DNA of 64,000 nt from Lysobacterales bacterium. GTDB taxonomy: Bacteria; Pseudomonadota; Gammaproteobacteria; Xanthomonadales; Rhodanobacteraceae. A program made the translations under genes and the position numbers. Below the pieces are notes generated by a model. The model ran no database searches. It was given only the letters and a program-made list of their open reading frames with translations, and had not been told where the DNA came from. Below, one piece after another: positions 27,816-37,300 of this stretch (position 1 is its first letter; each line of letters begins with the position of its first letter). Location of the stretch: positions 1-64,000 of the forward strand of contig NSJK01000005.1 of assembly GCA_002632325.1 (NCBI GenBank), given 5' to 3'.

Positions 27816-29084
27816 TCAGGGCTCACGCATCCACGGAAAACCGTAACCACCTGCAGAATTCGGCGTCATGAATCCGAATGCGGTGTCATCGCCGTTGAAG
27901 CGGTCACCACCGATCTGCAACGAGGCACTCTCCATCAGAATTGATACGCCGACTGCCGGCGTGACGTAGTTGGGATGGGTGCCGATGAGATCACGCACAA
28001 CCGCCACATAGAACGAACTGCTGCCATTGCCCAGCGGCGCAGGGTACACGCCGAAGTTGATCGACAGAGGTCCGTTGCCGAGCGAATACGTCTGCGGATT
28101 GCCAGTGCACACGCCGCTGCCCAAGGTCGCGGGCAAGCTCGTGAGCAGGCAGTACTGACCGGTGCCTGCAACCAGCGAGGCATCGTAGGCATCGATCACC
28201 TTGACCAGTGCACCACCGTAGGCATCACTGACAGTGCCCGCATCGAGCAACACCGGAAGCTCAGTGGTTCCTGAAGCTGATTGCGGCCCTTGCGGCTGCG
28301 CGCCGGCACGCACGTCGACGCGAAACAGGTAGGTGAACTTGACCGCATCGTGCGAATCGGTCCAGACGGTACCGGCACGCTGCGGCGAAACCGGGCCTGC
28401 GCCGGGGGCCGGACGCACGCCGGTCACGGCTGCACAGGCGACGTCTTCCACCACGGTCGCGGGCTGCGCCGCGGTCGAAACGCAGGGGTTGACCGGCACC
28501 TGACTCCAATCGGGCTGATTCCAGTTGAAGGCCAGTTGCGGATCAGGCGTCCAGTTGATCATGTGGCTGTAATTGGTTTCCGAACCATCATCAAGACCAT
28601 TGCGGAAGATGCCGTCGGACAATCCGGTCGCGTTCTCGCCAAGCGGGCCGACGCCATTGCAGACAAGAGAGGTGAACTGCACGCCCGCGGCATTGCGGTT
28701 GAGATTGAGCACGCCGCCCGAATAGTTGACCTTGGACACGTCAAGAGCCTGCGGGAAAGTCCAAGGATGCGCATTGGTCGCCGGCGTGAAGCTCTGGTCT
28801 TCATGCGCGGGGATCAACGAGACCGGACCCGTGCCCAATGGGCCGGGATTGGCGCAGAACAGGAATCCGCTGGTGAAGATGCGCAACTGGCTCGCACCTG
28901 CGCCGGCTTGGGTATAGGTGATGCCCGCCGAGGGCGACGCCACCGGCAGCAGCGGAGTCTGTACCGACAGGCTGGTCTGGTTGACGGTGACCGACGCGGC
29001 GCTTTGGATCTGCGCATCGGCAATCTGGGCAACCGAAGCGATGGCTCCGGCAAGGGCACTCACCACGAACAACTTCACTGACAT
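27816..29084 (-). CDS. Secreted protein of unknown function with an internal IFRNGLDD motif
   Basis: The start ATG 29084 (MSVKLFVVSALAGAIASVAQ) gives 422 residues with a clear signal peptide cut near ADA-QIQ at 23-26. The mature part is rich in Asn, Gly, Ser, Thr and Pro, has few charged residues, and contains scattered cysteines (for example FLFCANPGP, LVCNGVG, NPCVST), in keeping with an exported beta-rich protein. The motif SDGIFRNGLDDGSETNY (about residues 157-173) resembles the IFxxGFE tag of other secreted proteins in this window. I do not recognise a family. It has its own terminator and is divergent from the small secreted protein gene at 29341. The frame remains open upstream, but those codons look like shadow sequence. 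Confidence 0.72.
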   Translation of the reverse strand: MSVKLFVVSALAGAIASVAQIADAQIQSAASVTVNQTSLSVQTPLLPVASPSAGITYTQAGAGASQLRIFTSGFLFCANPGPLGTGPVSLIPAHEDQSFTPATNAHPWTFPQALDVSKVNYSGGVLNLNRNAAGVQFTSLVCNGVGPLGENATGLSDGIFRNGLDDGSETNYSHMINWTPDPQLAFNWNQPDWSQVPVNPCVSTAAQPATVVEDVACAAVTGVRPAPGAGPVSPQRAGTVWTDSHDAVKFTYLFRVDVRAGAQPQGPQSASGTTELPVLLDAGTVSDAYGGALVKVIDAYDASLVAGTGQYCLLTSLPATLGSGVCTGNPQTYSLGNGPLSINFGVYPAPLGNGSSSFYVAVVRDLIGTHPNYVTPAVGVSILMESASLQIGGDRFNGDDTAFGFMTPNSAGGYGFPWMREP

Positions 29085-29256
29085 GCGTTGGGTCTCTGAA
29101 CCTGGGGATCGATGGCGCGACCAGCCCCGCACACCAGCACCGTGTGCGCAACCTGGGGGTACAGCCATCTCGGCTGGAGTTCGGCCAGACACGGTACAGG
29201 CTACCGCCTGCAGACCTCGTGCTACACTCGAACAGCTCACATTCTAGCGACTCAAG

Positions 29257-29272
29257 CAGGTGCATGCACCTG
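29257..29272. promoter_or_regulatory. 16-base perfect palindrome between divergent genes (operator candidate)
   Basis: caggtgcatgcacctg is its own reverse complement. It lies in the 256-base region between two divergent genes for secreted proteins, 172 bases upstream of the minus-strand ATG and 69 bases upstream of the plus-strand ATG. The position would suit a dimeric regulator acting on one or both genes. No other evidence supports it. Confidence 0.3.
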
Positions 29273-29340
29273 TTAAGTTCGTGTTAGACAAGGACTTTTG
29301 TGGCAGCGGCCCCCTTTGCCGCGCAATTGCCGGAACTTCT

Positions 29341-29808
29341 ATGCGACCCATCTCGAGCCTCGTTTTCACCTGCCTGCTGACCCTCACCGCGACCGCAGGC
29401 GCCCAGACCACCGCGCCGACGCTCGAAGAACGCATGTCGCAAGCCGAGTTCCATGCGGCCGGCCTCGACAAGCTCTCACCCGAGGAACTGGCCCAGCTCA
29501 ATGCCTGGCTCAGCGCCCATGGCGGAGCCGTCCGCTACGTGACTTCGGGCGGTGCAGCGGTGTTCGACACCGATCAGGGCGAACGCAACGTGATCGAGAC
29601 TTCGATCGACGGCAGCTTCCTCGGCTGGAACGGCCGCACCGAGTTCAAGCTCGCCAATGGCCAGCGCTGGGCACAAAGCGAATCCGGGCATTTCGATGCG
29701 GGCCGCATGGACAGCCCCAAGGTGCGCATCAAACCGATGATGCTCGGCAGTTGGCTGATGGTCGTCGAGGGCTGCGGCTGCAGCGTGCGCGTGCGACGCG
29801 TGCAGTGA
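29341..29808 (+). CDS. Small secreted protein of unknown function
   Basis: ATG 29341 begins a 155-residue protein with a signal peptide (MRPISSLVFTCLLTLTATAGAQ). An earlier in-frame start at 29260 would put 27 residues before it and is unlikely. The mature part starts with an acidic helical stretch (LEERMSQAEFHAAGLDKLSP) and continues with FLGWNGRTEF and LANGQRWAQSESG, a pattern I have seen in uncharacterised exported proteins of Xanthomonadales. It ends with a Cys pair in EGCGCSVRVRRVQ. No reaction can be proposed. It lies 158 bases upstream of the two-component regulator on the same strand, so it could be a target or partner of that system, but nothing in the sequence proves this. Confidence 0.72.
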   Translation: MRPISSLVFTCLLTLTATAGAQTTAPTLEERMSQAEFHAAGLDKLSPEELAQLNAWLSAHGGAVRYVTSGGAAVFDTDQGERNVIETSIDGSFLGWNGRTEFKLANGQRWAQSESGHFDAGRMDSPKVRIKPMMLGSWLMVVEGCGCSVRVRRVQ

Positions 29809-29966
29809 GCTCGGCATGAACCTGTCCGGTGCAGGCCATTCGTGGTCAAGGGCACCGGGTCGGTTCTCAGGCATCAACGCAGACCACTACCGCGCGCCCC
29901 GCGCGTGCTGGCGGCACTTGCAGGTGATCCGATGATGCTCGGCAAGTCGGCAAGGACCAACTTCCG

Positions 29967-30632
29967 ATGAAACTCTTGCTGGTCGAGGATTCCGATCGCC
30001 TGCGCACCACGCTCGCGCGCGGCCTCGGCGGCTCAGGCTTTGCGGTCGACACGGCCGCTGATGGATCCCAAGCTAGGATCTTTCTCGACACCTATGCCTA
30101 CGACCTCGTCGTGCTCGACATCATGCTGCCCGGGATCGATGGCCTGGGCATCCTGCGCGGCCTGATGAAACGCCAGCTGCGACCGCGGGTACTGGTGCTG
30201 TCGGCGCGCGACGGGGTGCGCGACCGCATCGAAGCGCTCAATCTCGGCGCTGATGATTACCTCGTCAAACCCTTTGATTTCGATGAATTGCTCGCACGCT
30301 TGCACGCGCTGGCCCGACGCCCGGAACAGGCGCAAACCCGTCATCTTGATCTCGGCGCGTTGAGCATCGACCTGCGCGCCCGACAAACCTGCGTCGGGAC
30401 GCTGCCGCTGTCGCTGACGCCACGCGAGTTTGCCTTGCTCGAACTGCTGGTTCGCAATCGTGGTCGCGTGTTCTCACGCATCGAGATCCTCGAACGCACG
30501 GCGGGCAGCGACATCGAAGTTTCCGATCGCAGTGTGGAAGTCCTGGTGTTCGGCCTGCGTCGCAAGCTTGCGCAAGCGGGCCTGGATCGACTGATTGAGA
30601 CGCGCCGCGGCAGTGGCTACCTCATCGCATGA
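29967..30632 (+). CDS. Two-component response regulator, OmpR/PhoB family
   Basis: The 221-residue protein has a receiver domain (1-115) with acidic residues near 7-9 (VEDSD), the phosphoacceptor Asp51 in VVLDIMLPGIDG and Lys101 in DDYLVKPFDF. The C-terminal winged helix (about 125-221) has LTPREFALLELLVRNRGRV and SDRSVEVLVFGLRRKL, typical of the OmpR class, ending in RRGSGYLIA. It would bind DNA once phosphorylated by the histidine kinase encoded next, whose start overlaps this stop by 4 bases (ATGA). The regulon is unknown. The protein is complete and of the usual length. Confidence 0.93.
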   Translation: MKLLLVEDSDRLRTTLARGLGGSGFAVDTAADGSQARIFLDTYAYDLVVLDIMLPGIDGLGILRGLMKRQLRPRVLVLSARDGVRDRIEALNLGADDYLVKPFDFDELLARLHALARRPEQAQTRHLDLGALSIDLRARQTCVGTLPLSLTPREFALLELLVRNRGRVFSRIEILERTAGSDIEVSDRSVEVLVFGLRRKLAQAGLDRLIETRRGSGYLIA

Positions 30633-32020
30633 AGACACCCACGCTCTCGGTAAAGGTCTCGTTGTTGCTCGGCACGGCGACCGTGTTGCTGCTCGGCGCC
30701 GCGGCCCTGCTCACCGACTATCTGGTCGACGCGCAATTGCAGCGCCGTTTCGACGATGAACTGCTGACACAGGCGCGCACGCTGGCAGCGTCGGTCGTGA
30801 ACGGGCCGCAGGGACTGGCCCATGATGTGCCGCTCGAATGGCCGGCACGAACAGCCACCGACATCCCGCAAGGCAGCTGGGCAATGCACTGCGTGGGCCA
30901 CGCGCAGTTGCACAGCCAGCCGCCGATGCCCGCAAGTCCGCCGGACTGGCAGCACGATGCCAGCCCGGTTCCCGCCTATGACGATCTGCAGGCAGGCGCG
31001 ACTGCGCTGCGTGCGGTGTGGTTCCGATTCGTGGAACCGGCCGCTGACAGCAATGGAGTCGCTCCGGTACATGACTGCCGCGTTCTGTTCGCGCAATCTC
31101 GCCAATCGCTCGATGACGTCCTGCTCGAAATCGACATCATCCTGCTGGTGATTCCATTGCTGGCCTTGCTGCTGGTGCTGGCGGTGTCGCCTGCACTGGT
31201 CCGACGCGGTCTGCGTCCACTTGATCTCCTGAGTCAGGCCATGCAGGACATCGAACCGCATGTACCGGGGCAGCGCCTGCAAGCAGCCAGTGCGGCCGAC
31301 CTGGAGCCCCTGGTGGACGGCTTCAATCAGGTGCTCGTCCGCGTCGACGAAGCGCTGGCGCGCGAGCGTCGCTTTGCTGACGCCCTGGCGCACGAGATCC
31401 GCACGCGCCTCACCGAATTGCGCACCTTGGTCGATGTCGAGCGTCGTTTCCCGGATGGGCGTACGTCGGCGCAGCTGTTCGATGAAATCGGCGCGATCGG
31501 AACGGAACTGGAAGCCACCGTCTCCGCCTTGCTGTTGTTGACCCGTTTCGATGCCGGCCAGCAACAGCCGGATTGGTGTGCACTGGACCTGCAAAGCGCA
31601 GTCAATCGACAGATGGCGAGGTTCGCTTCGCTCGCGCATAAGCGGGCGATTCAATGGCGCATCCAGACGTCGCATTCGCCAATCAGTCTGCGTGCTGATA
31701 CCGCCCTGTTCGACATCGTGCTCGGCAACCTGCTGCGCAATGCCTGCGAATACGCTCCCGAAGACAGTGCCGTCGAGGTGATCCTCGACACGGCTCGGCT
31801 GCAGATCGCCAATGTCGCCCCGGACCTCGATGCCGAGGATGTCAAACGCTTGGGCGAGCGATTCTGGAGCAAACAGCAGGGCCGTGGCGGCCATCTCGGA
31901 CTGGGTTTGGCACTCGCCAACGCTGCCGCGGCAACGATGGGGATGCAGCTTTCATTCGCGCTGCACGCGGGCCAAAGGCTGTGCGTGACTCTGGAATGGC
32001 ACTCCCCTTCATCGGCTTGA
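30629..32020 (+). CDS. Sensor histidine kinase, partner of the upstream regulator
   Basis: The 463-residue protein has two membrane spans (about 8-30 and 170-192) enclosing a periplasmic sensor region of about 140 residues. After a HAMP-like linker comes the dimerisation helix with His255 in LAHEIRTRL; the proline that usually follows Arg-Thr is replaced by Arg. The ATPase domain has the N box NLLRNACEYAPEDSAVEV and a G2 box GGHLGLGLALANA. The G1 region reads ANVAPDLDAEDVKRLGERFW and lacks a classical DxGxG, a variation I believe occurs in some proteobacterial kinases of this size. It overlaps the regulator gene by 4 bases, so the two are cotranslated. Its last 12 bases overlap the convergent LTA-synthase-like gene. 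The stimulus is unknown. Confidence 0.9.
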   Translation: MKTPTLSVKVSLLLGTATVLLLGAAALLTDYLVDAQLQRRFDDELLTQARTLAASVVNGPQGLAHDVPLEWPARTATDIPQGSWAMHCVGHAQLHSQPPMPASPPDWQHDASPVPAYDDLQAGATALRAVWFRFVEPAADSNGVAPVHDCRVLFAQSRQSLDDVLLEIDIILLVIPLLALLLVLAVSPALVRRGLRPLDLLSQAMQDIEPHVPGQRLQAASAADLEPLVDGFNQVLVRVDEALARERRFADALAHEIRTRLTELRTLVDVERRFPDGRTSAQLFDEIGAIGTELEATVSALLLLTRFDAGQQQPDWCALDLQSAVNRQMARFASLAHKRAIQWRIQTSHSPISLRADTALFDIVLGNLLRNACEYAPEDSAVEVILDTARLQIANVAPDLDAEDVKRLGERFWSKQQGRGGHLGLGLALANAAAATMGMQLSFALHAGQRLCVTLEWHSPSSA

Positions 32021-34138
32021 AGGCGGCGTCACGGGCGTGGCATCGCTTTCGCGCCAGCGCATGCGACCGCTCTTGAATTCATCGTAGGCCACTTGATAGG
32101 CCGCGATTGCGCGGTCGACGTCATCCTCATCCAACTGTGCGTAGGCCACCGCATCGCCGGTTTCCGGATCGGGCTTGACCTGTTCGACCTTCCGTCCCGG
32201 CGAAAGTATCGTCATGCGCTGGTCACGCAGGAAACCCAGATTGGCGTAGGTCGAAGGGAACACATGCTCGGTTCCGGGCGCGACCTGGAAGATGTCGCGG
32301 CCGAAGAAGCGGCTGCGATAGCTGAAATGCAGCAGACCCAGAACGGTCGGCGGGATGTCGATCTGCGCCATCAGCGTGTGTACCCGCTGCGGCTTGAGGT
32401 GCCCCGGCGCGAAGATCAGCAGAGGGATGTGATATCGGTTGAGCGGAATGCGCGCACGACCCGCACTGTCGGCGCAATGATCGGCGGTGATCACGAAGAG
32501 GGTATCGTCGAAATAGGGTTTCTCGCGCATGCGGCGCAGGAAGTCACCGATCGCCCAGTCGGTGTACTGCACCGCGCTTTCGCGCAAGCCCGGCGCCATC
32601 GCCACGCGCCCGGCCGGGAAGGTGTAGGGCCGATGGTTCGAGGTGGTCATGATGTGCAGGAAGAACGGCTTGCCATCCGCATGGATCGCATCCATCTGGC
32701 GCATCGCAAGGGTGTAGAGATCCTCGTCGGCCACACCCCATACGTTCTCGCTGTGTATGGTCAGGTCGTGCGGAATGTCCCTGCGATCGACGGCGCTGTA
32801 ACCATTGTCGGAGAAGAACTGGTTCATGTTGTCGAAATAACCGTAACCGCCGTAGACGAACTGCGACTGGTAGCCGCGCTCGTTGAACAGCATCGCCAGC
32901 GAGAACAGGCCCTGGTTGTGATCCTGCTTGAGCAGCGAATCGCCGGGCGTGGGCGGAATCGACAATGACAAGGCTTCGAGGCCACGCACGGTGCGCGTGC
33001 CATTGGCGTAAAGGTTGTCGAAGAACACGCTTTCACCGGCCAGTCGATCGAGGTTGGGCGTCAGCTCCATGCTGTTGCCGAATGCCGCCATGTACCCCGC
33101 CGACAGGCTCTCGACGCTCAGCAGCACGACATTCATGTGCTGCTCGGGTGCCGGATTTCGGATTTCGCGCGTGATGTCCTGGGGCGTATCACTGACGAAG
33201 TGGGCCTCCGGCGTTGCCAGCAGCCCGCGCACGAGTGCATAGGCACGCGCATCGGGCAGCTCCCGGTAGAACCGGTGGAAGTCGAGGTCGGCATTGCGGA
33301 ATGCGGCAAAGAATTCGTAGATGCCATTGCCCGCCAACGCGTTCACGTAGGCGTTCTGCTGCCGATTCTTCATGCCCGCATCGACGACGGCAGCACTGCC
33401 CACGGTCAGTGCAAGCCATCCGAGCACGACCCAGGTACGCGCACCCGGACGGCTGTCATCGTCGCGTGTGCGCAAGTTTCGCCGCGCCAGTGCGACCACC
33501 ACCACGGCAGCCAGCAACAGCAAGGCCAACCAGCGCCAGATCGGATAGGACTGGACGATGTTGCCGATCACTTCGCGCGTGTAGACGAGGTAGTCGACCG
33601 CAATGAAATTGAAGCGGGTGCTGAACTCGTTCCAGAAGATCAGCTCGGCGGCGGCAACGAACAGCAAGCCAAACACCAGCAGCAACGCCAACAGCCGCAA
33701 CAGCCAATTTCCCAACCGCGAGGTGTAGGTGAATCCGGCCAAGGGCAACACGAACAGAAACGGCAGCACGGCGGGCCAGGCCGTCTTCCAGTTGGCCTTG
33801 AAACCAAGACGCAAGGCCAGCAGGCACGCCGCGCACAGCGCAATCACCACCGTCGCATGGCGCAACCAGCGCTGCCAACCGGGCAATGGCCCTGCCCGTG
33901 TCGGCACCAGCCACAGGAACAGCACCATCGGCCAGGCAAAATAGACGAAGGTGATCAGGTCATAGCCAAGACCAACTCCGAAGGCGTAGAGCCAATAGCG
34001 CGGCTGCGCCGGAACGCCGTCGCCACTCATCAACAGCAGGATGAGTCGGGTTGCGAAGGCAATGACAAGAAAACAAACGCCCAGCCACAGCAAAGGACGA
34101 AAGCGCGTGAACAGCACGTTGCGGGTACGCAATGACAT
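32009..34138 (-). CDS. LTA synthase family membrane phosphotransferase (sulfatase fold)
   Basis: With ATG 34138 (MSLRTRNV) the protein has 709 residues; an in-frame extension of 13 residues is possible. About five membrane spans fill residues 10-235 (for example FLVIAFATRLILLLMSG). The periplasmic sulfatase-like domain follows: VVLLSVESLSAGYMAAFGN with the metal-binding Glu, the nucleophile Thr in NGTRTVRGLEALSL, and the late metal site FVITADHCADS with YHIPLLIF. In Gram-negative bacteria these proteins move phosphoglycerol or phosphoethanolamine from lipids to periplasmic glucans or other acceptors (OpgB-like), rather than build teichoic acid. The acceptor here is not known. It converges with the histidine kinase gene. 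Confidence 0.88.
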   Translation of the reverse strand: MSLRTRNVLFTRFRPLLWLGVCFLVIAFATRLILLLMSGDGVPAQPRYWLYAFGVGLGYDLITFVYFAWPMVLFLWLVPTRAGPLPGWQRWLRHATVVIALCAACLLALRLGFKANWKTAWPAVLPFLFVLPLAGFTYTSRLGNWLLRLLALLLVFGLLFVAAAELIFWNEFSTRFNFIAVDYLVYTREVIGNIVQSYPIWRWLALLLLAAVVVVALARRNLRTRDDDSRPGARTWVVLGWLALTVGSAAVVDAGMKNRQQNAYVNALAGNGIYEFFAAFRNADLDFHRFYRELPDARAYALVRGLLATPEAHFVSDTPQDITREIRNPAPEQHMNVVLLSVESLSAGYMAAFGNSMELTPNLDRLAGESVFFDNLYANGTRTVRGLEALSLSIPPTPGDSLLKQDHNQGLFSLAMLFNERGYQSQFVYGGYGYFDNMNQFFSDNGYSAVDRRDIPHDLTIHSENVWGVADEDLYTLAMRQMDAIHADGKPFFLHIMTTSNHRPYTFPAGRVAMAPGLRESAVQYTDWAIGDFLRRMREKPYFDDTLFVITADHCADSAGRARIPLNRYHIPLLIFAPGHLKPQRVHTLMAQIDIPPTVLGLLHFSYRSRFFGRDIFQVAPGTEHVFPSTYANLGFLRDQRMTILSPGRKVEQVKPDPETGDAVAYAQLDEDDVDRAIAAYQVAYDEFKSGRMRWRESDATPVTPPSSR

Positions 34139-34246
34139 GGATGCAGGCTGCCAATCCGGAAGACATGCCATGCGCAATTGCGGGTCGCTCCCGAACCACC
34201 ACGCATGGTCGGCGCGCAGTCTGGCGGTACTTGCTTATGTTTCGCT

Positions 34247-34300
34247 TAGCAGGGTGCAGTGCATCCCTGCACTGCGCCATCAGGCTGCTGAAGAGGACTT
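34247..34300. repeat. Dispersed hairpin element, copy 1 (second copy at 55969-56023)
   Basis: The sequence contains tgcagtgcatccctgcactg, a stem of eight bases with a tccc loop, followed by gcgccatcaggctgctgaag. The reverse complement of this block matches 55986-56021 almost base for base (cagcagcctgat, gcgcagtgcagggatgcact). It lies in the 208-base gap between the LTA-synthase-like gene and hrpA. It could act as a transcription end point for hrpA on the minus strand, but no T run is present. Confidence 0.7.
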
Positions 34301-34345
34301 TTCGGCACCCTGATGGCAGACCGCGATCGAGTTCGGAGAAAGCTG

Positions 34346-37300
34346 TCAGGCCTTGAGCGCCTCGACCAGCTTGGCCAACCGCTTGGGTGATACCGGCTCG
34401 GGGGTGCGCAATTCCTGCGCGAAGCTCGACACGCGCAGTTCCTCGATCAGCCAGCGCAGTTCCTCCACCCGCGGATCATCGCTCTTGCGTGCGCGTGCCT
34501 TGAGCACCTCGCGCCAGTAGACCTGCACGCCGAGCATGCGTGCCTGATCGCGATTGGGATCCTGACGCAGACGTTGGGCGCGCAGGCTCATCGCCTTGAG
34601 GTAGCGCGGAAACTGCGCGAGACGTTCGCGACCCAGATCGCACAGGAAGCGCGGCGCGAGCAAGGCGTCGAGTTGTTCGTGGAGATCGTCGTAGTTGGCC
34701 TTGGCAAAGCCCATCAGCGGCGGCTCCAGCAAAGGTCGCAGTTCGGCGAGTGCGGCGAGGACCGCCTCGGCAAGCGCAAGGCGCTCGATCGCCGCCGGAA
34801 ACAGCTCGCGCGCGATGGCCTCGCGCAGCGCGTCGAAAGCCGCGCGATCGCGCACCGCCAATTCATGCGCAGCGAGTCGCTCGCGCAAGGCGCCTTCGAT
34901 GAGATCTGCGCGCAGACTGTCGCTGCTGGTCGTGGATGGCGTGCGCGCACGCGCATCCTTGAGCGCGACATCGAGACGGTGACGCTCGATCGCGACGCTG
35001 CGCAAGGACACCTCGCCCTTGATCGGCAACTGCCGCGCCGCCTGCTTGATCCGGTCGGCGAGCGCGCGCCGCAGCAAGCGTTCGACGCCGCGCCGGTGTT
35101 CGGCAAGCGCCTCGTCGGCGCGCTCGAACACGCGCAGCGCGACGCTCTCGCCCAGATCGACCAGCGCCGGAAACGCGGCCAGTCCGCTGGTCGAGAGGAT
35201 GCGCTCGGGAATCTCCTCGAAATCGAAACTCGCCACGTCCTCGCGCGTGAGCTCGACATCGGCACGACGCGAAAATGCCATGCGCGCGGCATCGGTCCAG
35301 TGCGACTGGATCGCCGCGAGATCGCGGCCCTCGACCAAGGCCTGACCGCGCTCATCGAGCACGCGGAAGTTCATCTGCAGGTGCGCCGGCAGCGCGTGCA
35401 CATCGAAATCGGCTGCCGAAATCGCCACTCCGGTCACGCGCTGCAGGTAGCGCGCCAGCACCATCAGCAGCGGCTCGTCGCGCGGCGCCTCAGCTTGCGT
35501 GAAGGCGCGCGCGAAATCCGGCGCCGGCACGAAATTGCGCCGCAGTGCGCGCGGCAGGCTGCGAATCGCCTCGGCGATCTTGTCAGCAAGCAGACCCGGC
35601 ACCAGCCACTCGCAGCGCGGCGACGGCACCGCATTGACGAAGGCGAGCGGCACCAGCAAGGTCACGCCATCGGCCGCATCGCCCGGCACGAAGCGATACG
35701 ACAGATCCAGCGCGTGCCCGGCCACATCGAGTCGGGCCGGGAAATCGGCGCCCGCCACGCCCGCGCCGGCATCGAGCACATCGGCGAGCGACCAATGCAG
35801 CGCCGCCTGCTGCGCCGGCGTGGCGCGTCGATACCACGCATCGAGCGCGGCGCTGGTACAGAGGTCGGCAGGCAGCTTGCCGGCGAAGAAGGCTGCGAGT
35901 TCGGACTCTTCGCGCATGAGGCCAATGCGGCGCAGCTTGGCTTCGGTCTCGTGCGCCTGCGCGAGCACGCGCGCATTGGCGCGCACGAAGTCGGCACGCG
36001 CATCGATCTCGCCACGCGCCAGTGCCTCGCGCAGGAAGATCGCATGCGCCTGCGCCGGATCCTGTGCGGAAAACTGCACTACGCGCTGCTCGGCCAGCAT
36101 GAGCCCGAACAAGCTCACTTGTTCGTGCGCAAGCACGGCGCCGCGCTTGCGCGACCAATGCGGATCGCGCCAGGACTTGCGGATCAGGTGCGCGGCCTGT
36201 TGCTCGATCCACTGCGGCTCGACCCGCGCGCAGAGCATGCCGTAGACCTTCTTGAGGTCGATGATCTGCCCGGCCAGCAGCCAGTTCGGCGCGGACTTGG
36301 CGAGCGCCGAGCCGGGAAAGATCGTGAAGCGACGCTCGCGCGTGCTGCGGTACTGGCCGCGCTCGTCCTTGCGCGCGACCTGGGTTGGCCAGCCCGACAG
36401 CAGGCAGCGGTGGATGGCTTCGTAGAGTTCGGGAAGCGGGAATCGGGAATCGGGAGACCTTGCAGAGTCGGGAATCGGGTGTCGGGATTCGGGAATCGTT
36501 GGAGCGGGTGCGCGCAACTTCCGGGATCCTTGCCTTGGCGCTGCGCGCGGCGCCTCGCTGCTGTCCCGCTGATCGGCGTCTTGCAGCAACAGCAGCTGGC
36601 GATGCAGTTCACGCCATTCGCGCATGCGCAGGAAGGACAGGAACTCATCGCGACACCATTCGCGCAGGCCGCTCTGCGTGCGTTCCTCGTGCGCGCTGCC
36701 ATAGGCGGCCCACAGGCGCAGGATGCCAATGAAATCCGAACGCGAATCGGCATGCCTGGCATGCGCGGCGTCGGCTTGCGCACGCGCATCGGCCGGGCGT
36801 TCGCGTGGATCCTGCACGCTCAGGAACGCAGCCAGCACGTTCAGTTCGCGCTGCACACCCAAGCGCCTGGCTTCGATCAGCATGCGCGCGAGCGCGACAT
36901 CGATCGGCAACTGCGCCATTGCGCGTCCGGTCGCGGTCAATTGCCGCGCCTCGTCGAGTGCGTCCAGTTCCTGCAGGCGACGGAAGCCATCGCTCAAGGC
37001 TCGCTCGCCGGGCGCTTCGAGGAACGGGAACGCAGCCGGATCGCCGAGCTTGAGATCGAGCATGCGCAGGATCACGCCGGCGAGCGAGGAGCGCAGGATT
37101 TCCGGTTCGGTGAATCGCGGGCGCTGCGCGTAATCGTCTTCACCGTAGAGGCGATAGCAGATGCCCGGGCCGACGCGTCCGCAGCGCCCCTTGCGCTGGT
37201 CGGCGGCCGCTTGCGAGATCGGCTCGACGTGCAGACGCTCGAGCTGATTGCGCGGGTTGTAGCGCTTGACACGCGCGGTGCCGGGGTCGACCACGTAGCG

